Assembly: GCA_963070105.1 (NCBI GenBank)
Contig: OY718803.1
Location: 11,126,327-11,190,326, forward strand
Length of the DNA: 64,000 nt
Reading direction: 5' to 3'
Source: Litomosoides sigmodontis
Taxonomy: Eukaryota; Nematoda; Chromadorea; Rhabditida; Onchocercidae
In this document: one piece after another, positions 38,891-55,843 of the stretch
Position numbering within the stretch: the stretch's first letter is position 1
How the letters are laid out: each line of letters opens with the position of its first letter
Notes under the pieces: generated by a model
Database searches by the model: none
Told to the model about the DNA's origin: nothing
The model's input: the letters and a program-made list of their open reading frames with translations, nothing else
Program-made: the position numbers and the translations under genes

Positions 38891-41260
38891 GAAAAGAGAA
38901 AATAAAGATTGAACGCTTTTGCCACAGCTGATGATGATGACGATGACGATATGAATGGTTAATTTTTGATGAATAGAGGGCAAAAGAGAAAAGGATAAAA
39001 TGAGAGAAAAAAAATGCAAAAAAAGGGAAAAGGAAAGGGAGAAAGGGAGAGAGAAAAGAAAATAACAGAGAATTTGAAGGGTGGAAGATGGATGGATTAG
39101 GAAAGGAGAAAATGGACAATAGCCCTTACATGGATCGTCATCTATCTATAGCATGACGATTGACCTCTTCCAAGCTACTCACCGATCTTCCCTCCTTCCT
39201 CCCCTCCTCTCCTGCCATTCATCCACCATTATCGGAGGACTGTCCACTACTATCTCAAAAGCCTGCGATCAATGGATGGACAGTGTGAGGGATAATAGCA
39301 ATGGCTAACAGCAGGGAAGAAGGATAAACTGGAAAACAATGAGTAAATCTAACCGTCGGGTCACTCATCACTCATCTGGTCGATTCTCACGTATGCAAAC
39401 ACACATTTGATATCAGTAATTGAAAACTTTTAATTTTGATTAGTTCCAAATATGCAAATGATAGTAACAAAGGGAGAAAAAACTATGCGCACAGTCATAG
39501 GCAACTGAAAGTGCAAATAAAGGAGAAATAAGAAAATTAATTGCTGTGATAATTTTACTTGACATTGTTTATTGAAACGAAATTAAGTTTGTTTTTGTCT
39601 TTCTGGACTTCTTCGTTTTACCATTTCATTGATATGGCGGAAATTATCTGAAATATTTAATTACATCATTTTTGATAGAATTCAGTGTTAAAGCAAAAGT
39701 TTTGTTAAGCTAAAAGAAAAAAAACGAAAAAATTTGCATTAAAATTAAAATTTTTCTTTCTCAAAACCAAAACAAGAAGCATTGAGTTCTTTTCTTCTAT
39801 TTTTATTTTTTACATCGAAAGAAAAAGTTCACTTTCATAATTTTACACGCAAATTAAAAATAAAAACAAAAAAGGGAGAGAGAGAGAGACGAATATACAA
39901 GTGAGAGGGAAAAAAAAGAAATAAGGGAAAATAGTACAATAAGTTAACAACGGAAGGTTTTTTTTGGTAGTGGGAATTCTAATTGATAAAGCCGTCTTTT
40001 GAATAATAGCCATTTTTTCCCGTCGATCTCCAAGACGAACAAAAAGATGGGAGGTTTACGGGTAACAGCGGGGAGCGGGGAAATAGAAGGGATGAGAGAA
40101 AGTTGAATAGCACCGGATTTCTTGGTACCAATGGAAGGACTGACACCTTCGGTAGCAAAATAAGCTCAAACGCTACCAACGAGGGATGGGAGAAAACAGC
40201 AGTTACATTCTCTCTCTATTATTTCTTCCCTCACTGAAAGAGAGATATTTCATTCTCGTAGGGTTTCCCACTTCCTCCTTAGCACTCTTCCGGTTTTAAC
40301 TCTTTCTTTATGAAAATTTTCTCACATGTTTCTGCAATGTTTTTTTCAAAAATTGCCTACTGGAATCCATGCTGAAGCAGAGAATCACACTACATTTAAT
40401 TTCAAAGTTTCAAAATTAAGAAATTATTTCAAACATTTAATCCATCAGTTTTCTGCTATCAATGAACTCTACGCCAGTAATAAGTAGCGAGGCATCAGAA
40501 AGCAATTAATTGCTCCTACGAAATCATATTTGGTAAATGAACAAACTTAGCAAAGCTCATTTGATCGATTATCAAAGTTTCAAATCAAATAACGTGGCGG
40601 AAATTTCCTCACAGCACGCAAGCGCAATTTGACAGTATGGATCGATTGGTATCACAATTCCACACTTTAGTGAATTACAGTATGGCAACCAGCAGAAATG
40701 AAGTTTGTGAAATTTTTGAAGTTGATGGACGAAATGGAGCAGTCTTTCCTCACTGTTTATTTTTGAGAACCTTCTGCACTTAAATGATTGAAAGAAATTG
40801 TTGTAGTGAACTAATTTCCAACAACTTTTAAATTTCCAAAAAAATTTGGCATTAAATTTTTTGAAAAGAAATTCCCAAAAAAAAGAAAGGAATATGGTTT
40901 TTTTTCGAATAGCAATTGTAGTAATATTGTTAGTACAAAAGTAATTGATATATAATAGTTGTTAGAGGAAAATGGTATTGTTGATGATTGGCTCATTAAA
41001 TTTGAATAATTATCGATCGAAAAGGAAATGGAAAAAAAGAGGGAGAGGTATAATTCAATTGAATTCAATCAGCTGAGAAAGAGAGGTCATCATCATCGTT
41101 TAAAAAGGGCATTTCCTCGCTGCCTTATTTTTTTCAAAGAAAAAAAAATGCTATCCAAATTTTGGCAGCAAATGTCTAACAAATATAAAATTTATGGTTG
41201 TCCATTCTTTGTTGTTTGTTTTCTTTTCTCCTTCCACTCGAACTGCGTTTGAAGCGAACT

Positions 41261-41491
41261 ATGAAACTAAGAAGTATGGAGGAATTCGGTTGCTGTTCAA
41301 ACATAACTCCTTCCGCTTTGGATCCTCTCCCAGCACTACCGTACGGAACGCAAAGATTCGTCTTACTTAGCGGAACCGGAAAGGCGGCAAAATTGGCTCT
41401 TTTCACATTTGCAGATCGATTAAAATATTATGCAAAAGGAATAAATTGGCACGTTGTGCGGTGGAATATGCATGAACGCTCCTTAGAATGA
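41261..41491 (+). CDS. Candidate small ORF, 76 aa, unknown
   Basis: An ATG-initiated frame begins MKLRSMEEFGCC and contains LLSGTGKAAKLALFTFADRL. It ends at TGA in an otherwise very AT-rich, repeat-filled region. Its composition is more balanced than its surroundings, which is the only reason for listing it. There is no clear acceptor or recognised domain. The complementary strand is also partly open (41176-41406). It could be a lone exon, a conserved non-coding element or chance. Confidence 0.25.
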   Translation: MKLRSMEEFGCCSNITPSALDPLPALPYGTQRFVLLSGTGKAAKLALFTFADRLKYYAKGINWHVVRWNMHERSLE

Positions 41492-43629
41492 CAATATTGC
41501 ACCTTTTACAATTTAATAAAATTAATTAATTTGCAATAATTTGATATTGAAATTTCTGGGAAGGAATGTGAGATGTTAGTGTCAAAGGAATAATTGAATG
41601 CGTCCGCGCATTCCACAGTAATGCTATTATTACGTTATTAATTACTGTTATTCTTACTACTGCCAATTCTCTGAATAAATGGTTTTTTAATTCGAATCTT
41701 AACGAAAACTTCCATGGCCAACCAGTCCTGCCATTTTAAACGTAACTTTTCGATATTACCAATTACTTCGTTTACCTACCACTAACTGTTAAGTTATCGA
41801 AATTCCCTGTGAGTGTACTTTTGCTAAGCAAATTAATTAACAAATAAAGGAAGTAGCGAGACGACGAGGGTAACGGCTTTTGAAGTGTAAATTTGTCATT
41901 TTATCAATGGGAGATTGTTTTGTTGACAGCCAGTTCAGAGAGAGAGGGAGGGAGGGAGAAGAGAGATCGAAAGTAGTGGAAGAGAGAAGTGAATTAAAGG
42001 TAATAAACAAAGTGGTAGGATAAAGTCTTGGCTTCCGAATGCCATGGAAAAGGTTATTGGTGAAGGTCAACTGCGCATTGTTGCATTATCATTCGTCTAC
42101 TGAACCTTCTCGTTAACCATCAAACTTCAAAGCGACATTACCGCATGACAGGTATTGCGTAATTCTATCTCCCAATTCACTCCTTTCCAAAAACTTTACG
42201 GCTATCATCTTGAAAATGAAAAAAGCTGTATTATCGTTTTTTTCCCTCTCCCTCTCTCTCTTCCTTCCTTTCCCGTTCCCATACCTACGTGTCCTGTCCC
42301 TTCAGAAATACCACATAATAATAATTAATACAATTGTTATTACATTATAATTATGTGATATCACTTTGTTTTTCGACATTTCAGGTGAGGAAATGGAAGA
42401 GAGGAGTAAATACTCAACCTTTTGTTTTACTCCACTTTCGTTTCTTCTAAAATAATTGATGTCCAATAATTCTCCTAGGCTCATATTACTTTCACCTTGG
42501 GTATTTCTGATTTCAGGCTTAATAGGCCAAAGTTATTTTTGTCCTGCTTTGCCACTACAAATGAAGGAAAACAAGAAAAAGAAGTGGAAAAGTTGAAAGA
42601 AATAATTCTTTACTTACAGATATTTCAGTTATTCATTCGATCAGCTAGTTTAATTAGTTAATTACTCGTTCGTTCGATTGTATAATTGCCCACATCTATG
42701 AGTCACCATTATTATCACCATTATCACTGCTATCATCCTGTCCTTATTATCGTTATGATTGGATGACAATGTAACAAAATTGGGACTTAGGTCAGTGGGC
42801 TATTTGTACTGATAGTGCTATTGTGTGATTAGGCATAACTGATCTGCTAGAGTGGCACGTAGTGATAAGCGAAACTTCAAACACAAAAGTTTCGTCTGTT
42901 TTTTTTTCAAATTTATTTGACTACAAATGAGCTTCACTTATATTTGAATTAGCTGATAGTTTCATTTGATTTTTTGCATCGAAAAGAATTTTTGTCTAAC
43001 TGAGTAACATATACGAATGCGTTATCAAAGATAGTTATTTGCAATTTTGATTTTAAATATGTTGAAAGTTTTCGCCGCAAGTGTAAACAATAACCTAAAA
43101 TGAGCATCGGATAGTTGCACAAAGTATTAGTTAGTTACTCTTTTAACGGCGATGATTATTTGAATGGGTAAGATTTAAATAGTGGTATTTTATCACCGAT
43201 ACGAGTGATAGAAGTAATGAGTAGCTATTAGCATTTTAATTTCATAGAAATTTCCATCCGATCGTTGCAGTTAAATTTCGTACAACCATCGATGATTCAT
43301 CGCCAGAAATATCTGTTTAGCCGATTTAGCCGGTTTGGCGATATGAACAACCAAATTAGTAACTGTACTTAATTATAGGACAGCTTCAGGGTAAAAGCTT
43401 ATTTGAGTGGTCAGAATTTAATTGTCAAAAACGAAAGAAAGGAGAACTTAACGAGGGACTAAACACACTTGAAAACGAATGAAAAATATGGAAAGGTTAT
43501 ATACTGTTGAGAAAAAAGAAGGGAAAGGATAATGTGCAAAGCATACTAAACAATCCACTAAAACCGAGACGAGAGGGACGAGAGAGAGAGAGAGGGAGAA
43601 GGAGGGAGAAAGCGAAGAGGATTGGATAG

Positions 43630-44792
<1,163 letters not shown>

Positions 44793-47700
44793 GAGAACGG
44801 TTGAATAAATTCGAAATAAAAACGGATAGGAGAGAGGGGGAAAAAGATGAAAAGATTTTTGTTTGATAAAGCAGCTGTGTAAACGTCAAATTGGTAATAC
44901 TATCCATCCTCTACCTGATAAAGGTGGGATGGGATAGAAGGGAGCAGTGCTACTACTATCAATAGCTTAAATTCCATTTCATTTAATGATTCAAAAATTT
45001 ACTGAATTATAGTGCAGAGAGGAAAATAACGCTTTTCATGTCACCCTTGCTAATTACTGTACAGAGAAGAATTAAATCACTTCGACACTGATTCTCTGGA
45101 AATGATCAATGTGATAGTGTGCAGTGATAATGATAATGGCAGTGATAATGCCGCATTTCGCTCTTCCACACAAAACGAAAAATCGCCGAGATCCCAAGAT
45201 TAATGTGAAGGAAATTACTGTTTTTACTTTGTTTGCACATCTCAAATCCAAAAATTACCCATGGCCGTTGCGAGCAGTGAATGGAAGTAACTCACAGTTG
45301 CTTGGTGATAATGACAGTGATAACGAGTGATAGTGCTCCTATTCTCAATCAGTGTTTCAAACAGACTACAGAAATAGCGCACAGGTCACTGTATACTTCA
45401 ATTCATAAAAAAAACTGAGAAACAAAGAACTTCGAAGATAAAAATGAATGTGTAACTTTACCATACGAATTACAAACTCACTTCGTTTCAGGTCATCCGG
45501 AAAGCAAGTACGTCATAAAAATGCTGCTGATTGACTTACAAAGGTGGTAAGAAAGCAAAAACTTCTAAATTATTTAATTTTATCAACGAAAAATTTTCTA
45601 ACGGAATTATTTTAACAAATTCCCATTAAATTTTTTTAAAATTTTGGCGGATTTAAATTCTCTTTGAGTTTAACCTTATCATTTCACAATTTCTAAACAG
45701 TCTCTTTCGCTTTTTTTTATTCCTAATTTTTAGAACATAAAATGGGAAATTAAGAGAAAATAAAAAGGAATGTATCGATGTGAGAAAGTTTTGAAAGGGA
45801 AGTGAATGTCTAGGAGGGGGAATTACTTAAGCAATGTTAAACCGATCCGAGAACATCTGGCTCATTTGAATTACCATCAATTGAATAGGAGGGAGAATGT
45901 GAGGAGGGATGGGAGAATGAAGTGAGGTGAAGTGAAAATGATACGGTGAACGGTTGGATCGGACCGAACAGCTTACTTGCAGCTTACAATCAGAGAGAGG
46001 AAGGGAGGCGCCGGAGAATTGATAACTCCAAGTAGAAAATGTAGTTTTAATGCTTTTTTCATTTTAATTTTTTTCTCAATGAATTGAATTTGAAAATAAT
46101 GGCAGCTGTTTTGTTTATTTCCTCTTTTCAACTTCTTTTAAGTCTATCTAAGCACTAAATATTACAGTTAGGTATTTAAAAAGACGAAAAACTCAGTAAA
46201 CGTATGAATATTTGATGTGGTAATATTAAAATTTCATAGATGCAAAAAAAGGAGGTAACCGTATGCTATGATGATATTTTACGGTGTCATATGTCATATA
46301 AACGTCTAAACTTACAATTAATTAACTTAATTGCGAAGCATTGAGTGATTTAGGGTTTGTAAAAATGAAAGAAAAAAAACAGTGTTTTTTTCTTTCTTTC
46401 TTTGCCCCTTTATCTCTCCGCTTTCCATTGCACACAAATGCGCATGGCAAAAGGTCAGGGGAATTTTCGAATGGAGCCTTAGAAGAACGATGATTGCGAT
46501 TGTGATGAAGGCGACGATGACGATGATGGTGATGATAGTGGTAGTAATGATTAATGATAATAATTAACGTTATCATCGGCATCAAAGGAATTGTGCCAGA
46601 TGTTGAAGTAGGAAAGCCGTGGAGAAGTAGTGGTGTGGAGGAAGAGGAGGGATGGATGGAAGTAGAAGCATAAAACAGTTTACGACGAAACGAAGGAGAA
46701 AGGGATCTGAAGTAATTATGATTAATCCTAATATCCATCCCATTCTATTCCATTCTGATTTCCATTTTATTACAAAATTTCACATTGCATTCGTAGCGCG
46801 CTTTACCGCTCACAGATGACAACAAAAGACACGGGAAGATAATAAGATAGGATCAGTTGAAAAGAGAATAGTAGCACCGAAAGAAAGGGGTAGAGAAAAA
46901 AAGATGGGATTGATGGTGGAGTAGTCTTGAATTCACAAAGACAGTTTATAATATTACTCGGTGACTTTCCTCCTCTCCTTGAAGCCATATAATAGATATC
47001 CTTCAATCCCATCTGTTTACCGCTTTGATAAACAAAAGCGGAATAAACAATGTTTGCTTTATTTGCCAAAATTGAAACTTCTAAAATTGTATTAATTCAA
47101 AAATCAATAATTAATACTACGAATTTTTGTTTTTGTTTTTCTCCCTCCTCCTCTCCCTTTATCTATCTCTCTTCGTCTCATTCCCTCACAATTTCCAATA
47201 CTTTTTCTGTTCCTTTTTTCCCCGTCAAAGAAACGAGAAAAGCCATAGTAGACGGGGCGATTCTGCAAAGATGAGAATGAAACACTTAAAATTATCAGTG
47301 AAGGAGATTGCAAAGAAGCAATTAAAAAGTATAATTTAATTCGTTTATTTCACGTTCCAATTCGGTTAACACATGAAATTTCGTTTTCCCTTTTCATTAT
47401 TCAATTGAAGACAGCTAAATTTTGTAAGTGTTAGTGAGTGGTTTGAACACATCAAATAAAATATCCACTTCTCTTTCTTTCTCTATCTCTCTCTCTTCTC
47501 CTGAAATTAATTCATTTGATATGTCTGAGCTCACAATTCTTCTCCTCCAACCTTTTTCCTTCCTTTATTTCGTAGTTAAAGTGAAATAATTGGAATTTTA
47601 ACTTTGTAAGAATTAACATAAACTACAGAAATTGCACGTGCGACCATCCTCATAATTATTGATTGAATACATTTGGAGGAAAATGAAATATGTATTACTC

Positions 47701-49327
47701 ATCCAACCACACTTGTAAGTTGATAATTTAAAGAATTTTGAAATTTCAAACTTTAAGAGATGATCCTCCTTCCAACTGTTTGTGTATTATTTTGCTATCG
47801 GTTGAATGGAATTAATTAATATCATAAGGTCGTTTCCTTCTTTTAAGCATTCCGTAATTAATTTCGAGAATATTTATTTGCAATTTTAAAAAATATTTTC
47901 ACAGTGGAAAATTTTTTCATATTTCAACTTCGAGTAGCGATCTCATTTCTGAAGTTTAAAAATTCTTATTCTTCTATTAATCCTTCCATACCTTATTCTT
48001 CTCACCCACGTCAACTATCCCTACTTTATGAGAAATTTGCATAAATCTTGCTATGCAATTAATTTCACCTTATTCTTCCTTTCCTTCGCTCTCTCTCTTT
48101 CTCTTTCTCATTCCTACAGCTATAATTAATTGGCTAAGAGAGACGAAAGAGCCGACAAATTATCATCGATATTTAAGCGAAATGAGACATAAGAAGCGAA
48201 GGAGATATTCGGTGAATTGTTATCCTTTATGAATTAAGCCTAAAGCCGATGCTAGCTGAGTGCTGAAAGGCTTGATAAGATATGGGACATATCGCTGCTA
48301 ATCGGACATAACTAATTACATTTTTGAATAACTAAAGAGTGAAATAGAGAGAGAGAGGAAGAGGGAAAGGAGTGAAATGATTGGATGATGTAAGGATGAA
48401 AAGGAAATTGGCATGAAGTGCGAAGGTTACCGTTGTTACCATATTTTGAAAAGCATTTATATTTATAAATAGATATGAATAATTCACTCAGTACTTTTTC
48501 CTTTCTTTCTTTCACTTCTCACTAATTCTTCTCTCTCTTCCTCCCTCTACCTGAATCCAAGCTAATATTTTCCTAAATACTTTCCATTTTAATTCACTTA
48601 ATTACTTATTTTTATTGCTCTTACATAAACATTCCGCATTTCGTTCCATTCCCATCAATCGCAACATCCATTCAATCCGTTGGATTAAATAAAATTAAAT
48701 TAAATGAAATTTAAAAAACTAAAGCTAAATGAACAATTATCTCCGTAACTCTGCCTAATAGTACCACTCATGTTTCGCTATGCATTTTTTCAGTATTTTT
48801 TCTGAATTTGACATCATTTTTTGGTGTTTCTTGTATTTACTCTCCCTACCACTCTTCTGCATTTGACGTCATTGCTAAGACTCGCTGGACTTTGCACGGT
48901 TCCCGGTAGTTCACGAATACAATAGCTGTTTTGAGATGTGATGTAGATGGCATAGGTGGCATTTAATTAATTGAAATTAATGATGAGAATTTAATTTAAT
49001 TGTGTCTGCGTGTGCACATCGATCACTTCAAAACGGTCAAACTTTAGCAAAACTCTCTTATTTTCCTGCATAATTTAATATTTGCTTAAGAACGAAAGAA
49101 AGCAACGAAACACTCCAAAAAGTTAATTTGCATACTTTTCCACTTTTGCAAATCTCAGATGCTTCTTCTTTAGCTGTTTGAGCGAAAAATGTGGAAAACT
49201 AATGTGATGAAACAAAAATCTCCTTTCAGCCAACCTTCTGCACTCATTGTTCTTCTTTACAAAAACAATCACAGTTCTTATTTAGCACTGACAACAATAA
49301 TGTTACTACTGACAGTCATAATAGTTA

Positions 49328-50430
<1,103 letters not shown>

Positions 50431-52596
50431 AATGATAATAAATAGCCGTTGTTGTTTGTGCAAAAATAATTTAATTGATTTGCTGTTCGCAGAAAAGTGC
50501 GTGTAAAGATAATTTGCGTAAAAAAAGAAAGGGAAGTTTTATCTTATTTTCTTCCTTTTCGATATGTAAATTTGTTTCGTTTCAGTGAAAAGTATTGTTT
50601 GGTATGAAATGAAATGAATAATTTTGAATGATTGGAAGGGAAAAGAAAAAAGATGGAAGGATGAAAAAAGAGAAAGCGATAATTTGAATAAAAATGGGGA
50701 TTGAAGAGTGAGGCGGGTAGTGCAGGGATTAATGGGTAGGAAGTGAAAAGACCTTTATCGAGTAAGTCCCTCTACCCGAGCAGATGTTCCTCCTTCGATC
50801 CTTCCTTCTTTTTTTGTTACAAAATTAAAAAAAAAAAAAACGAAAAACGAAAAAAAAAAGATATATAAAAAGGAGAAAAAAAAACGAAAGATAAGATTTC
50901 AATCTTTTTTCTCCTCTTTTTTACCCTTGCCTTTTCCTTCCTTCTCTTTTTTAATTACTTGCCAATAATTAGTTTGAAATTGTAATTTGATTTTTTTCTT
51001 GAAATTTTTTAAAATATCATTATTTGCTTTTTGTTTCTTCTCTCTTTTTTTGAAAAAAATAATGTGAAAGTTACAAAAAAAAGTTTATAGCGATATGCAC
51101 AACGCATAAATTCAAGCGAATACTTTACTAAGATTCCCTGAAATTTAAAATTCAAAAGTAGCAAATTGCCATTTCGTATCAGATCGAATTATTTCAGGAA
51201 TTATTTAATGAATTTCATAGGATATGTTTCAAACATCGTAAATAGTTTTTGCTGACTTACGCTTCTGAAACAGAAATGTGGATGAAAATTAGGACTGCAA
51301 CGTGAACATTTTCCCTTCTATTCATCCTTAAATTAATTTTGCTACAAAAATAATTTTTAATAATTTTACAAATAAAAGCATTTCCTAATTTCCAGAGTTT
51401 CTTTCTCAATTTGTGACGGAAGCTGCAGAAGTAGGAGAATATTATTCCATGTTCTTGAATGGCCTTTTTCACCCTCCCTGTTTCTCTCTGTCTCTTCGTT
51501 AGTATTACCGCTCAAGATAAATTTTATTCAAATTTAGTTCTATCTGAAATGAAATGAAACGATAATAATATTTGTTATTATGGAAAGCTTAACAAGACTG
51601 TTTTTTTCGCTCTCACTCTCCCTCCTTTTCTTTCTCAATTAATTAAGAATGAAAAAATAAGCAGAAAAGGCAAGAAGAGAGGAGGAAATGGTAGAGGAGG
51701 GGAGAAGAGAGAAGATGAAGTGATTTTATGTTTGAATATCGATAGTGACCTATCTATTGACCAAAAAAAGGAATTTATTTGGTTTTATCCTTAGCAGGTG
51801 TTCATATATTACTTATTTTCGAATAATAAAGCAAATGAAGAAAGCATTACAAATAAAAATAGTGTGCTTCTGTAGAGGCGGGGGGAGAGAAAAGAAGAGT
51901 GATAAGTGAATGATTTGTGATGACAGAGAAGAAAAGAAACACGAAAATATATATTTAAATAAATAAAATTTGCATGACGTTAGGTTGATTGATAAAACGG
52001 ATCAAAGGGATTAGGGTAAATGAAGACAAAAACAAAAAAGGAAAAGGGAAAAACACAGGTAAACCACAGTAGATAGTCTATTTGTGAAGATAAGTAAAGT
52101 ACCTAAGAATTGAACTGAAATACTTGAAATTTCTTTTCTTCAAAATCGATTAATTCTACAATTTATTTCCTTCTCATTTATAAAATGGATGCCTTTGTTT
52201 TTCTTCGATAAAAAACTAAATTCACACTGTATATGAATGTTAAAAACGATTATTATAATTGCAAATGTAAATTTTAATTTCATTTAGCCTTTAAATAAGG
52301 TAAATGAAGTCATTTTTTTTTATTTCACACTAAAAATACTTAATTTTCAAAGTATAAAAATTTTAATTAAAAATTTTCGAAACCTAACATCTCGCTATTT
52401 ATGTATACGCTTATATTTTCAGACTTATCCGTGGGAGTAACTCCGACCAGTAATTTCAGCTTGTCTTGGCAGACCAATTAAGAAAGGTAAGCCTGAAGTT
52501 CGAATGATATTTTAAAAAGAATAAAAGATGAAAAAAACCGTCCAGTACGGCACATTTTATATATGTTGTACTTCAAAATTTCATATGAAAGCTTTC

Positions 52597-52600
<4 letters not shown>

Positions 52601-52627
<27 letters not shown>
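52601..52627. repeat. (CT)n tract
   Basis: A dozen or so CT units sit within a wider pyrimidine-rich zone (52.6-52.95 kb). Confidence 0.85.
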
Positions 52628-53803
52628 CTTCTCTCTCCCTCTTTCTCCTCCTCGTCACTATTCAAACTTTCTCCCTTCCCTTCCCCTAACAACGCACATC
52701 ATTAGTTATTCAATTAAGTGTTACCGTATCCCTTCATCCTTTTTCTTCTTCCCTCTCTCCCCCTCTCCTTCTTTCACAAATAATGCTAATAATCATCCGT
52801 TTCCCTCCCTCCTGCCTCTCTTCTGCATCCATCAGAACTTGCTATAATAAAAATTTAAAGTTGTAAAAAGTTGTAAATTGCCCTTCTCCGTCCTCTCTCT
52901 CTCCCGCTCTCTCTCTCTTCCTTTTGCTCCATTTCATCTTTTTTTCCTTTTACCATCTCTACCAATCATTTTCCCTTACTTTTGCTTCTTTTCTCTCTCA
53001 CTACTTGAAAGTAAATTCTACTAAATAAGAGCATTAAATGTGATAAGAGAAAGTGTAGAGAGGTGTAAGAGTACAGGAAGCAGGAGAAGTAGAGAAAAAA
53101 AAGAAAAGTAAATAATACTTTTATTTGCATAAAATAAATTTGTAAAATGGTATAAAGTAAATTAAATGCGCAGAAAAAGGTTAATTAAATTGTAAAAATA
53201 GCATGTAATAAATGACAGCGACACAAAAGTGATGTCTTGGGAATTAAATTAATTGAATTATAATTAAACGAGTGGGAACGACAAATTTTCAATTAATTAG
53301 CTCTTCTTCGTTTCGTTTCCAGTTGGTATACTAAAATGAAATAATAACGAATGAAACGTTCATCGTTGCTATTTCCAGTAAGCTAAGTGCGTTACGCTAG
53401 AAGTATATTTTCAGGTGAGATAGAAAGGTAGATAATTACAAATTTAGCTTTCTTTCCCGTTTGTCAGGGATCACTTCGGGGTTTCTCTCAATTACTGACA
53501 ATAAATTCAATTCAGTTAAGCAAAGTAAGTAAAAGAAGGCCTGCCTATTTAACTGCTAAATATTAGGTTCTATAGGAGAAGGAAACTCTGACGGTGATAC
53601 GTCTATATCAGGTTATTTCAAAACAAATTGATTAAATCATTTCATTTCCAATTTCAATTTACAATCAGAATTATTATTAATTTGCACCATCCCGTTATTT
53701 TCATCGGAAATCGATCGTGCAAGAATCATTTCGCTCCGTACAAATTTCCTTCAACAACCTCCAACTTATTTTCTATCTCTAATTTTACAATTTTACTATT
53801 AGA

Positions 53804-53848
<45 letters not shown>
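53804..53848. repeat. (CTA)n microsatellite
   Basis: Fifteen perfect ACT/CTA units. Confidence 0.95.
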
Positions 53849-54818
53849 GCCTTTGCTAAATTTAAGAAATTTCAGGAGGAGGAAGGGATTCTTTTTCTAG
53901 AAGAAAATAACGTTTTCTTTTGTTCTTTGAATAGACAAGTAAAAGAGAGGGGAAATTAGGAAGGATGTGAGTGAGTGAGTGAGTGATCGGAGAAGGACGA
54001 TGAGAAGTGCATGAAACTCAATTTGCATGATACAGTTGAAGCGTGTCAATCCGGTTCAATCGCACGCCTGTGCGGCGGGTGGCCGAAGGTATCAAAGAAG
54101 TGAGGATGGATGGGTGTAGCATTTCAATTCAAAATTGAAACAACAAAGGCACTATTACTACTATAACTGCTACTGAAGGCCAATATACACTAAACAGTGG
54201 GTGGTGGCGGCGGTGGTGGTAATGTTTTAAAGAAAATTTTTCTATCACTTTGGCGCCTTCAGTAAAATTTCAAAATTTCGTATTGCTAAATTTCTGCTAA
54301 TAATTACAATTTCATCAACTTTCTTTCTTTTTATTGTCTCTGTGATCAACGTCTTTTAAAGGCTCAAAATTTCATTCATTCCGGACGTTCTATCTTCCCA
54401 TCTCATCTTTAACATATTTCAAATTTCGTATATTAAAACATTTGAAGGACTGAAATTCTCGAGTGTCCAAAAACTAAGTATGCGTGCGTATCGTCGATGA
54501 TCCGACATGTGTGAAGCCTAAATGAAAACGGGTCAAATTCAATTTAACTGAAATTGACCAAACTTTAATGCATCGATTTGAAAGTTCTGAGTTTCGGTAT
54601 TTCATATTGATTTCACTTTTTGAATTACGCAGCAATTTAGCACGTTATGTTTTTGGTTATTAACAAATCGTGAATTGTTACCTGCAATTAGCACTTGGCT
54701 TCTCTGTTCTTCCAACAAAAATTAACTTCATAAAACTTTGCTTTCGAACGTTACAAATAGGGAGGTAGGAAAAAGCTCGTCCTTCTGTAATCGTTAATTT
54801 ACCTGAATTGAATTGCAG

Positions 54819-55089
54819 AGATGATCCTGCAATGAGTAAAACTCGGATCCTCAACCGGAGAACAGCTCTCTTTCAACACAGATTTTCACCATTCGCTGAT
54901 ACAGTTACAGACAGATCCAATTTCCGACGATTAATTTCAAAAGCTACTAAATCTGATGATGACAATAGTGCAAAATAATACATTGATAACCGTAAAATTT
55001 GTGTCACTGAATCCTGCAAGTGCTTGCTGTTCTTTGCTGATCCGGAAAATTTTCGGAGAAATTCTGAAAGACAAGCTGCACAACAATGA
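54819..55089 (+). pseudogene. Candidate exon or gene fragment with one in-frame TAA
   Basis: After an acceptor-like TTGCAG (ending 54818) one frame stays open. It includes an ATG at 54832 (MSKTRILNRRTALFQHR...) and reaches TAA at 54976-54978. The same frame then continues for 36 sense codons (starting YIDNRKICVTESC, ending RNSERQAAQQ) to TGA at 55087-55089. The amino-acid make-up is protein-like, and homopolymer runs are rare compared with flanking DNA. I recognise no family. A decayed exon, a readthrough gene or chance are all possible; an overlapping frame at 54956-55150 is also open. Confidence 0.25.
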
Positions 55090-55843
55090 AGTTGAGGAGG
55101 AAAGCAGCAAATGTTCTAGCAAGTCTTTCATCCCAAATCTACATTTTTAGCGGTATTTCTGAGGCAGTGATTGAAGCATGGAAAGCAGCGCAAGGGCGGG
55201 AGGTGGGAGGGAGAGAGAACGGTTTTTTCAATTTTTTCCGAAGTGTCATTAAAGGAGAATGAGGTCTGGGATCCGAGAAGAAAAGAGGACAGTCAAGAGG
55301 GTTGGGACCTTATAGACCGTTAACTTGGTTAATAACGGGGTTCATTCCGTATTGCTTCCTCCTTTCTTACCTCACTCTCCCCCTCCGACCCCTGTCGAGT
55401 TTTTTGCATTTGTCGGTTTTACATCAAAGGAATTGAAAAAAATGGTTCTTCGCTTCTTTTTTTTGTTTTATTTTTGCCTACTTCGAGCATCGAACAAGAG
55501 AGCTAATATGGAAGACGAGGGAATAGCAATTTCAATAATTAGCAATGAAAAAAAAAACTAGAAGGCACACGACGTTTAAAGGTGAAACAAAGTTTGTTTG
55601 ATTTTATTTTAAATTTCATTTCTATCTCTTGTCATTCAAATAAAAGAAAGTAATTGATTTTTTTTGTGTTGCATCATAAAGTGGAATTTGCGAAGTAATT
55701 GATAAGCGACCCCACTTCATTATCGCTCACTGCGAAGCCTGGCACTTCAATTACAGAAATTTAAACACTCCGCCCACAATAAGTAATGCTCACAGATATA
55801 ATCGAATGTAGGAACTATATCGCCACGTTAACATGAAAAACAT

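Noticed and set aside
45101..45330. Overlapping short frames with Ser-Asp-Asn repeats
   Set aside because: They arise from a GATAATGGCAGTGATAAT-type degenerate repeat.
46322..46738. 138-codon minus-strand frame rich in His and Ser
   Set aside because: It runs through a degenerate GAT/GTG-type repeat, with no splice context or motif.
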